Shown: in pieces, positions 36,476 through 43,296 of the stretch | How positions within the stretch are numbered: the stretch's first letter is position 1 | Layout: each line of letters begins with the position of its first letter | NCBI RefSeq assembly: GCF_019931145.1 | Contig: NZ_JAIOUV010000008.1 | Coordinates: forward strand, 1 to 64,000 | DNA from: Marinicella meishanensis | Lineage (GTDB): Bacteria > Pseudomonadota > Gammaproteobacteria > Xanthomonadales > Marinicellaceae | Direction of reading: 5' to 3' | DNA length: 64,000 nt | The notes under the pieces: generated by a model | Database searches by the model: none | What the model saw: only the letters and a program-made list of their open reading frames with translations | What the model was told of the DNA's origin: nothing | Position numbers and translations under genes: made by a program

Positions 36476-37114
36476 TCAGTCCAATGGCTCAAAATCACTG
36501 GCAAAAATCACATCATCATCGAAGAAATAGATGGCATTGAAATTGGCCAATATGTCTTCAGTGATGCCAGAACCGCGGGTGATTCGCATACCCATTAGAT
36601 TCAAATTGCTGCGATCAATCTGAAATGCCGCCAGATCAAACACATGGATACCAAAGGTGTCGATGACTGTGTTTTGAGTTTCTTGGGTCCCGCTGGTTTT
36701 GTCTCTTAAAGTGAGTGTCACCGATATCGGATTGGTGACCAAACCCATGTCCAATACCAGTGCTTCGTAGGCTGAAGCATCAAAAGAACCCAACCAAAAA
36801 GTGAAATCATCGTGATCACTCCAGTGGACTGAAACACTTTGGTTGGTGACCATGCCATCGATTTCAAAGGCCACCGACAAGGTACCACCAGCAACAGCTG
36901 CACTGGTGTCAACCGCAGGTCCACTGCTCACACCACCATCCACATTCAAGCGGCGAAAATCAGCCACCCCACCAGGGACATTCAGTGCGGTCCAAGATTC
37001 AACCGAACCTGATACACCTGATTGTTCGATCAACAAGGCTTGATCATCACCAAAATCATCCATCTCCTGAGCGGTTGACGCGCCCATCCACAGTATCCAC
37101 ACATATTTCCACAT
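36476..37114 (-). CDS. Small secreted protein with C-terminal F-x-x-x-F-E tail, function unknown
   Basis: 212 residues from the ATG at 37114, which has GGAG seven bases upstream; an ATG two codons earlier is too close to that site. A signal peptide (M-W-K-Y-V-W-I-L-W-M-G-A-S-T-A) is followed by a beta-rich domain with no recognised motif: a jelly-roll-like stretch A-F-E-I-D-G-M-V-T-N-Q-S-V-S-V-H-W. The C-terminus is V-I-F-A-S-D-F-E-P-L-D, the same tail type as in the two long repeat proteins. No operon partner is evident; the next upstream gene on this strand is far away. Confidence 0.7.
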   Translation of the reverse strand: MWKYVWILWMGASTAQEMDDFGDDQALLIEQSGVSGSVESWTALNVPGGVADFRRLNVDGGVSSGPAVDTSAAVAGGTLSVAFEIDGMVTNQSVSVHWSDHDDFTFWLGSFDASAYEALVLDMGLVTNPISVTLTLRDKTSGTQETQNTVIDTFGIHVFDLAAFQIDRSNLNLMGMRITRGSGITEDILANFNAIYFFDDDVIFASDFEPLD

Positions 37115-37209
37115 GTTCATTCTCCCAGTAAATAACCCCTTAACAAACCAAGCCGGTGGTCACTGCCACATTTTTCATGGCTTGGCAGTTCACCACACCC
37201 ACAGATTGG

Positions 37210-37242
37210 CCTGAGATCGACATGAGATCGACATGAGATCGG
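37210..37242 (+). repeat. Three 11-bp direct repeats upstream of the hybrid kinase gene
   Basis: TGAGATCGACA occurs twice and TGAGATCGGCA once, end to end, 26 bases before the kinase start codon. One helical turn per unit is the spacing expected of tandem regulator sites, but it may be a simple micro-repeat. Confidence 0.6.
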
Positions 37243-37267
37243 CATGGGAAGGTGTTAACATAGGCGC

Positions 37268-38815
37268 ATGATGGAAAAGCCCATGATGATCGTTGCCCTG
37301 ACGCTGTTGCTGAGTGCCATTTTGGCGCTGTTGGTCTGGCTGTGGACCCAACTCAAAAAAACCCGTCAGGTCAGCCACATGCGGCAAGCATTGTTGGACC
37401 AATTGCAAGCCGAACAACGCCAACTGGACAGTGCCAAAGCCGATGCCGAAGCGGCCAACCAAGCGAAAAACCGCTACCTGTCTGGCATCTCCCATGAATT
37501 GCGCACCCCTTTGAATGTGATCATGGGCTATGCGCAGCTGTTGGAAAACCAGGCCACCGAGGCCGATCCCAACCATCAAAAATACCGCCTGATGCGACAA
37601 AATTGCGAGCATTTGGCGCATTTGATTGAAGGCATTTTGGAATTTTCGGCCATCGAGTCAGGCAAACTCAAAGTCCAGCAAGACCGGTTCAATCTGCACG
37701 AGCTGTTGGCCAACTTGCGACTGATGTTCACCGCTCAGGCCGAACAAAAAGGGCTGGACTTTACATACCAACAAACCAGCAACCTGCCCCAATGGGTCAA
37801 GACCGACCACAAACGCCTGCAACAAATCCTCATCAACTTGTTGTCCAATGCGATCAAGTTCACCGACCAAGGACAGGTTGACTTCATCGTCAAATACCGC
37901 AACCAAGTGGTGACATTTGTCATCAAAGACAGCGGTTGTGGCATCCAGGAAGGTGACCTGGCCCGCATTTTCAAACCCTTTGAGCGCATCGAACACCCCC
38001 AGCGCCGCGTCAGTGGCACCGGCCTTGGCCTGACCATCACCCAGTTGTTGGTGGACTTGCTGGGTGGTGACATCCAAGTCAGCAGCACCCCAGGCGCAGG
38101 CAGTTTGTTCAGCTGCCAATTCATGTTGTCCGACCAAAGCCAACCGGCCACACCTGCCGACCATGCCAGCCAGACCACCGAGCCAGCACCATTGACCAAG
38201 GGTCAAGCCAAAACGCTGTTGCTGGTGGACGATGAACCGGCCCACCGCCAGCTGGTGGCCGACATGCTGCAACCATTGGGTTTCACCTTGCTGCATGCCA
38301 CAGATGCCGCGGCCGCTCAACAGCTGGTCAACCACCCCACCCAGCCACCAGACATCGATTTGGCCCTGTTGGATGTGGCCATGCCTGGCATGGATGGCTG
38401 GCAACTGGCCGCCTGGCTGCGGTCCCAACGGCCAACCACCAAGATCCTCATGGTGTCGGCCAATCCACGGGACTTGCAATCCAATCAGCACCAGTCACAC
38501 GATGCCTATCTGACCAAACCGATCAAATACGAGGCCTTGCTCAACCAATTGAACAGCCTGTTGGACTTGTCATGGCACGATCAATCACCGCAATTGGCCA
38601 CGCCCTCACAACAACCCGTGTCCCTGCCGCAGGAACACTGGGTGGCCTTGCATGACATGGCTGACATCGGCCACATCAAAGGCATTGAAAACCACTTACA
38701 ACGCTTGTATGCTGACGAGCTGATTTCGGCCGCCGAACACCGGCGTTTGTTGCAACCGATTCAGCACGCCAACTTGAACCAATTTCGCCAACTGATTCAG
38801 CATGAAACCACTTAA
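37268..38815 (+). CDS. Hybrid sensor histidine kinase with C-terminal receiver domain
   Basis: 515 residues. One N-terminal membrane helix (about 7-27) is followed directly by a coiled-coil linker. The kinase core has H76 in S-H-E-L-R-T-P-L-N, N-box L-I-N-L-L-S-N-A-I-K-F-T, G1 D-S-G-C-G-I and G2 G-T-G-L-G-L. A receiver domain (L-L-L-V-D-D-E, phospho-acceptor D369, C-terminal T-K-P) and about 65 further residues follow. There is no periplasmic or PAS sensor domain, so the signal must come through the membrane helix or a partner. The gene overlaps the response regulator by 14 bases. ATGATG at 37268 gives two possible starts; the second is better spaced from AGG. Confidence 0.92.
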   Translation: MMEKPMMIVALTLLLSAILALLVWLWTQLKKTRQVSHMRQALLDQLQAEQRQLDSAKADAEAANQAKNRYLSGISHELRTPLNVIMGYAQLLENQATEADPNHQKYRLMRQNCEHLAHLIEGILEFSAIESGKLKVQQDRFNLHELLANLRLMFTAQAEQKGLDFTYQQTSNLPQWVKTDHKRLQQILINLLSNAIKFTDQGQVDFIVKYRNQVVTFVIKDSGCGIQEGDLARIFKPFERIEHPQRRVSGTGLGLTITQLLVDLLGGDIQVSSTPGAGSLFSCQFMLSDQSQPATPADHASQTTEPAPLTKGQAKTLLLVDDEPAHRQLVADMLQPLGFTLLHATDAAAAQQLVNHPTQPPDIDLALLDVAMPGMDGWQLAAWLRSQRPTTKILMVSANPRDLQSNQHQSHDAYLTKPIKYEALLNQLNSLLDLSWHDQSPQLATPSQQPVSLPQEHWVALHDMADIGHIKGIENHLQRLYADELISAAEHRRLLQPIQHANLNQFRQLIQHETT

Positions 38816-39668
38816 TCACATCATCCTGGCGGTGGATGACAACACCGACAACCTGAGTTTGTTGTATCAGACACTCAGTGAACATGATTACACCGTGTTG
38901 ATTGCCGACAGCGGCGCCAGGGCCTTGAACATCCTGCAAAAAACCGCCCCACACCTGGTGCTGTTGGACGCGCTGATGCCGGAACTGGATGGTTTCGCCA
39001 CCTGTGAGTTGATGAAACAGTCCCACCCCGACATGCCGATCATTTTCATGACCGGCTTGAGTGAAACCGAACACATCGTCAAAGGCTTGTCGGCCGGCGC
39101 GGTGGATTATCTGGTCAAACCCCTGAACCACGAAGAACTGTTGGCCCGGGTCGCGGTGCACATCAACAACGCCCGCCTGACCAACAGCACCAAACTGGCG
39201 CTGGATTCCACCGGCCAGCACATGGCCGCGGTGAACCCGGCCGGGCAAGTGATCTGGACCACCGATCAGGCCCAAACCATCATCGACACCTTCAGCAGCA
39301 AGGAACGGGGGCTGCTGCAAAGCTGGCTGAAACAAGCCGGTAACGACGACACGCTGGAAATTCAGCACGAGAAGACCACTTTGATCATCACCTACGTGTC
39401 CCAACAATCGGATGCGTCGCACCTGTTGAAGTTCAAAGCCCACAACCTCAAGCTGGAAACCCAAACCCTGAAAAACAAACTGAAAATCACCCGCCGCGAA
39501 GCCGAGGTGTTGTTCTGGGTGGCCAAAGGCAAAACCGATTGGGAAATCGCCCAAATCCTGCACATCAGCGAACGCACCGTGAACAAACACCTGGAACAAA
39601 TCTACCGCAAACTCGAAGTCAACAACCGCACCGCCGCCACCGCCAAAGCCATGGTGGCCCTGAATTGA
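38802..39668 (+). CDS. LuxR/NarL-type response regulator with extra central domain
   Basis: 288 residues. The receiver domain (V-D-D-N, phospho-acceptor D56 in L-L-D-A-L-M-P, lysine in V-K-P) covers 1-125. A degenerate PAS-like linker follows, with G-Q-H-M-A-A-V-N-P-A-G-Q-V-I-W at about 138-152. The C-terminal LuxR helix-turn-helix is I-T-R-R-E-A-E-V-L-F-W-V and I-S-E-R-T-V-N-K-H-L. The linker of about 90 residues is longer than the usual NarL linker. It is translationally coupled to the hybrid kinase and is its likely phosphotransfer partner and transcriptional output. Target genes are unknown. Confidence 0.9.
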   Translation: MKPLNHIILAVDDNTDNLSLLYQTLSEHDYTVLIADSGARALNILQKTAPHLVLLDALMPELDGFATCELMKQSHPDMPIIFMTGLSETEHIVKGLSAGAVDYLVKPLNHEELLARVAVHINNARLTNSTKLALDSTGQHMAAVNPAGQVIWTTDQAQTIIDTFSSKERGLLQSWLKQAGNDDTLEIQHEKTTLIITYVSQQSDASHLLKFKAHNLKLETQTLKNKLKITRREAEVLFWVAKGKTDWEIAQILHISERTVNKHLEQIYRKLEVNNRTAATAKAMVALN

Positions 39669-39683
39669 CCCCAACACCTTTAA

Positions 39684-39886
39684 CCTGGATCCCGGATCAA
39701 GTCCGGGATGACGTCCAGATCAAGTCCGGGATGACGTCCAGATCAAGTCCGGGATGACGTCCGGATCAAGTCCGGGATGACGATTGGTTGAAACAGGGCA
39801 TTGGAATTCACTCACCGCCCCCTGGAGCACCGACTTCAGTCGGTGACATGGCCAGGCGCCAAGCCGCAGCCATCATTCATGCAGCC
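39684..39886 (+). repeat. Direct repeat copy 1 with four 23-bp tandem units
   Basis: The unit GATCAAGTCCGGGATGACGT (then CC and A or G) starts at 39695, 39718, 39741 and 39764, each forming a hairpin. A non-tandem flank follows to 39886. The whole segment, minus three tandem units, recurs at 40110-40244. Confidence 0.85.
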
Positions 39887-40109
39887 CAGGTTGTTGTTTA
39901 AACAGCAGCATGTCATCCCAAGCGCAGTCGGCCGTTTTCGCGTCCTGCTTGCACGGCACACCTCCGTCCATGGAGGCGAGGGACCTCGCCACACCGACGC
40001 GATTTAATTCAGTGATGCCATGACCTCTTTTATTGAGCTGGAACACCGACTTTTATCGGCGCCAGGGTGGTGTTTTTGAAGACTTACATGGCAAACTCAA
40101 CACCACCAA

Positions 40110-40244
40110 CCTGGATCCCGGATCAAGTCCGGGATGACGATTGGTTGAAACAGGGCATTGGAATTCACTGACCGCCCCCCTGGAGCACCGACTTCAGTCG
40201 GTGACATGGCCAGGCGCCAAGCCGCAGCCATCGTTCATGCAGCC
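40110..40244 (+). repeat. Direct repeat copy 2 with one 23-bp unit
   Basis: Shares the core hairpin unit and roughly 110 bp of flank with 39684-39886, at near identity, in the same orientation. Confidence 0.85.
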
Positions 40245-40298
40245 GGTCAAGGTGAACACTTTCAGCCTGAATGGCAAACCAGCCTGACGGCCCAACGC

Positions 40299-40504
40299 CG
40301 ACTGAAGTCGGCGCTCCTGGGGCAATGGTGTGTCTGTCAACTTGACCGCAGCCCAGTGCGACTTCGACAGGTGGTATGCTGAGCCAGTCGAAGTACTCAG
40401 CCACCTTGTACTTTTGTTTTTTAAGATCGCTGAGCTTGTCGAAGCGCCCATCAGACCAGGACGTGCCACATTCGGGCTGCACTTCGACGAGCTCAGCGAA
40501 CTTG
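40299..40504. repeat. Further inverted-repeat (REP-like) elements
   Basis: CGCCGACTGAAGTCGGCG near 40299-40317, and CTTCGAC-type elements at about 40370-40400, 40424-40444 and 40480-40500 in opposite orientations. These resemble widespread bacterial intergenic palindromes of the CTTCGACA-GCTCAGC kind. Confidence 0.65.
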
Positions 40505-40664
40505 TGGCTGTTGTGACCTGCACCCACTGATTGAGACATTCCTCGGTGAAAATTTCACAAATTCTCGATTTTTGCGAACACAAAATATAAGATGGATGAT
40601 CCGGGTCCCAAACGTGTGTGGGTCCCGTGCCAGGGCATCTTCACAACACAACAACCATAAAAAC

Positions 40665-41321
40665 ATGTGTGGCGCATTTGACATCATCAACAACCCGTTC
40701 ACGGACTCCATCACCGAAGCCTTGGGCGTGCCCAGCGTCGAAACCCGTGGCATCCGCACCCCGGCCTCGATGATCCAGATCGTCACCGAAGGGGCCGATG
40801 ACCGCTACTTGGAAGAGGCCAAATGGTGGCTGCTGCTGGGTCGCGACGGCAAACCCAACTACCAATACGCCACCTTCAACAGCCGCTACGACAAGCTCTA
40901 TTCTTCGCCGCTGACCAAAGGCGCCTTTCGCACTTCGCGCTGTATCATCCCGGCCAGCGGCATCATCGAAGGTCAGGACAAACAATACCACCACATCACC
41001 TCTGAGCGCGGCGCACTGGCCTTGGGTGGCATCTACAAACAATACCCGGTCGGCGACGAGGTGCTGACCACCGCCTCGGTGATCACCTGCCCGGGCAACC
41101 CCAAGCTGGAACACATCCACAAAAAGTCGATCCCCTTGATGCTGGATGTGGATGACGAAGGCCTGATCGACATGTGGCTGGACCCAACCATGACCGAGTC
41201 CGAGGCCTTCCGCCCGCTGCTGACCAACCAAATTCAGTTCGACCTGATCGCCACCCCCACCATCGGCGCCCGCGACCTGAGCCCGCGTGGCGAGGCCATC
41301 CACATCGGAGCGGATCGGTGA
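40665..41321 (+). CDS. SOS response-associated peptidase (SRAP/YedK/HMCES-like)
   Basis: 218 residues starting M-C-G, so the catalytic Cys2 is exposed after Met removal, as in all SRAP proteins. N72 in F-N-S-R-Y-D, E102 in P-A-S-G-I-I-E and H152 in H-K-K-S-I-P-L-M-L match the known active-site residues. These proteins form a stable crosslink to abasic sites in single-stranded DNA and shield them from error-prone processing. I start at ATG 40665; an upstream in-frame extension of 31 codons would destroy the N-terminal Cys. No clear LexA box (CTGT-N8-ACAG) was seen upstream. It overlaps the next gene by four bases. Confidence 0.95.
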   Translation: MCGAFDIINNPFTDSITEALGVPSVETRGIRTPASMIQIVTEGADDRYLEEAKWWLLLGRDGKPNYQYATFNSRYDKLYSSPLTKGAFRTSRCIIPASGIIEGQDKQYHHITSERGALALGGIYKQYPVGDEVLTTASVITCPGNPKLEHIHKKSIPLMLDVDDEGLIDMWLDPTMTESEAFRPLLTNQIQFDLIATPTIGARDLSPRGEAIHIGADR

Positions 41322-42007
41322 GGCACTTTACTCTGGCATTGATTTTAACCCTGTCTGCTTGTGCTCATCGACCCATTGGCCCCATTTTGATGAACGGCAA
41401 TGACATCATCCACACCAAGGTGCAACAAAACGGTCCCTATCACACCATAGAAAAAAGGGTTTTTACCACCATTGAATTGGCTGAAATTGATTTCACAGCG
41501 TTCCTGACAAAAGCAACCAAAGATCACGCCATTGAGTTGTGCCAAGGTGATCAAAACATCTTGGATTGGGTGGTAGAAACCCGTGACTTCATCAATCTTA
41601 AACACGGAGCCAGCCACTGGGAACTGGTTCACCAGAAAAAAAACCTCCAATCGTATCCCAGCGGTACAGTGGCCACCGCTTCATTCAGATGCCGTTATCT
41701 GGATCAGGAAGCCATTAACAAAGTCCTGAGTGATGATAAAACCGAAATCACATTGCGTACCGAAGAATCGCCAAACCAACATCACATGGTCACCCACAGC
41801 ATCCGTTATACAGCTGTTCAAGAAGTTAATGATGTGAAGGTTTGGCTCGAACAAGGTATTCAGGACCAGGCAAACAGCCTCTGTGGTAAAAACACACCAG
41901 TCAAATTCTTTGTCAAACAGGACCGCAAAACCCACACCACCCGCCAAAAACCTGATTACCAGGAAACATACTGGGTGACCCTCACAGCCGAGGTGTTCTG
42001 CCCATGA
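41318..42007 (+). CDS. Lipoprotein of two duplicated ~100-residue domains, unknown function
   Basis: 229 residues from the GTG at 41318, which overlaps the SRAP stop as GTGA. The lipobox T-L-S-A-C ends at Cys15. The protein consists of two similar halves. Each has a beta strand, then a helix leading to a Cys (A-I-E-L-C75 and A-N-S-L-C189), then a strand ending in a second Cys (A-S-F-R-C125 and A-E-V-F-C228). A disulfide per half is plausible. Its base usage looks more AT-rich than the genes on both sides, as if it was inserted. The protein would be exported, unlike its DNA-repair neighbours, so a shared function is unclear. The 3' end overlaps umuC by four bases. I do not recognise the family. 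Confidence 0.75.
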   Translation: MRHFTLALILTLSACAHRPIGPILMNGNDIIHTKVQQNGPYHTIEKRVFTTIELAEIDFTAFLTKATKDHAIELCQGDQNILDWVVETRDFINLKHGASHWELVHQKKNLQSYPSGTVATASFRCRYLDQEAINKVLSDDKTEITLRTEESPNQHHMVTHSIRYTAVQEVNDVKVWLEQGIQDQANSLCGKNTPVKFFVKQDRKTHTTRQKPDYQETYWVTLTAEVFCP

Positions 42008-43266
42008 TCTTCGGCCTGTGTGATGTCAATAATTTCTATGTGTCTTGCGAGCGGTCGTTTGATCCCAGGCTCAATGGGCGGCCGGTGATTGTGTTGTCCA
42101 ACAACGACGGCTGCGCGGTGGCCCGTTCCAATGAAGTCAAGGCCTTGGGGGTGAAGATGGGTGCGCCCTTGCACCAGATCCAGCACCTGGTCAAACAGCA
42201 CAACTTCGCGGTGTTCAGTTCCAACTACAGCCTGTACGCCGACATGTCGCACCGCTTTGAGGCGATGATCGAGAAATACACACCGAACATCGAGAAGTAC
42301 TCCTGTGACGAGATGTTTTTTCAGCTCGATGGCCAAGAGCACCGCGGCAACCTCGGCGCCTACATGCGGCAGATGGTGCAGGACATCAAACGCGGTTTGG
42401 GTCTGCCGGTGTGCGTCGGCCTGGCACCGACCAAAACCCTGTGCAAAATCGCCAACCACTACGCCAAGTCCCTGTCGGTGGCCGGTGGCGTGTTGACACT
42501 GTTCAGCGAGTACAATTTGAAAAACGCGCTGGAGATCCTGCCGGTCAATGAAATCTGGGGCATCGGCCGCAAACACACCGAACATTTGGCCAAGCTGGGC
42601 ATCACCACCGCCTTGCAATTGCGCGACGCCGAGCGCAAGTGGATCCGCAAACGTTTCAGCGTGGTGGTCGAGCGCACCCTGATGGAATTGCGCGGGGTCA
42701 GCTGTCTGGAATTGAACGAGGTGGCCGAGAAGAAAAAACAAATCGTTTGCACCCGCTCCTTTGGCGAAAAAACCGAATCCCAAACGGTGTTGCGCGAGGC
42801 CATCGGTTACCACGTGTCCCGCGCCTGTGTCGATTTGCGCTCACAACAATCGGTGGCCAAATCCATCACCGTGGGCATCCGCACCAACCCCTTTTCCAAA
42901 CAAGACCGGCAATGCGTGCGTTCGGTGACCATCGAACTGCCCTACCCGACCGACAACACCTGCGATTTTCAGGCCGCCGCCACCCAGGCCCTGAACCGCA
43001 TCTACCAGACCGGCTACAAGTACAAAAAAGCCGGCATCATGCTCAATGGTTTGAGTGACAAGGGTGTGGTGCAATACGACCTGTTCCACCGCCACCAACC
43101 GAAGGACGACGCCATCATGCAGGTCATGGACCAGATCAACGCCCGTTACGGCAAAGACGTGCTGCGCTGTGGTTCACAAGGTTTCGAGGCGACCTGGGTG
43201 ATGAACTCCAACCGCAAATCGCCGCGTTACACCACCGATTGGAACGACATCATTGGCGCGTCATGA
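42004..43266 (+). CDS. umuC: Y-family DNA polymerase V catalytic subunit (UmuC)
   Basis: 420 residues, the length of E. coli UmuC. Catalytic acidic residues are D7 in C-D-V-N-N-F-Y and D102-E103 in Y-S-C-D-E-M-F, where the family usually has Y-S-I-D-E. The beta-clamp motif Q357-Y-D-L-F361 and a DUF4113-like C-terminus (S-P-R-Y-T-T-D-W) are present. It performs error-prone translesion synthesis. No umuD precedes it; instead it overlaps the two-domain lipoprotein gene by four bases (ATGA) and shares a transcript with the SRAP gene. The pairing of SRAP genes with translesion polymerases fits known bacterial DNA-damage neighbourhoods. Confidence 0.95.
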   Translation: MIFGLCDVNNFYVSCERSFDPRLNGRPVIVLSNNDGCAVARSNEVKALGVKMGAPLHQIQHLVKQHNFAVFSSNYSLYADMSHRFEAMIEKYTPNIEKYSCDEMFFQLDGQEHRGNLGAYMRQMVQDIKRGLGLPVCVGLAPTKTLCKIANHYAKSLSVAGGVLTLFSEYNLKNALEILPVNEIWGIGRKHTEHLAKLGITTALQLRDAERKWIRKRFSVVVERTLMELRGVSCLELNEVAEKKKQIVCTRSFGEKTESQTVLREAIGYHVSRACVDLRSQQSVAKSITVGIRTNPFSKQDRQCVRSVTIELPYPTDNTCDFQAAATQALNRIYQTGYKYKKAGIMLNGLSDKGVVQYDLFHRHQPKDDAIMQVMDQINARYGKDVLRCGSQGFEATWVMNSNRKSPRYTTDWNDIIGAS

Positions 43267-43296
43267 GGCTGCATTGTTGGCGGGCCGATCAAGGCA

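Larger units (their letters stand above)
39669..40664. other. Gene-free island of palindromic and direct repeats
   Basis: No credible coding frame. Contents: four tandem 23-bp units at 39695-39786; a second single copy at 40119; long direct repeats at about 39684-39886 and 40110-40244; hairpins of the types CACCGAC/GTCGGTG, CGCCGACT/AGTCGGCG and CTTCGAC/GTCGAAG. It looks like stacked intergenic repeats of the REP/BIME kind. See the separate repeat entries. Confidence 0.8.

Noticed and set aside
37658-38491. A 277-residue minus-strand frame opposite the histidine kinase
   Set aside because: The plus-strand kinase and receiver motifs are complete and in frame; the minus frame has no domain and low-complexity composition.
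39695-39786. Possible CRISPR array
   Set aside because: The four 23-bp units are directly abutting with no spacers and no cas genes are nearby.
40165-40583. Minus-strand frames across the repeat island (up to 129 residues)
   Set aside because: They consist of the palindromic repeats read in different frames, and have no ribosome site or start context.
40560-40664. LexA-type SOS operator before the SRAP gene
   Set aside because: No CTGT-N8-ACAG or close variant was found by eye in the ~100 bases before ATG 40665, though a divergent operator cannot be excluded.
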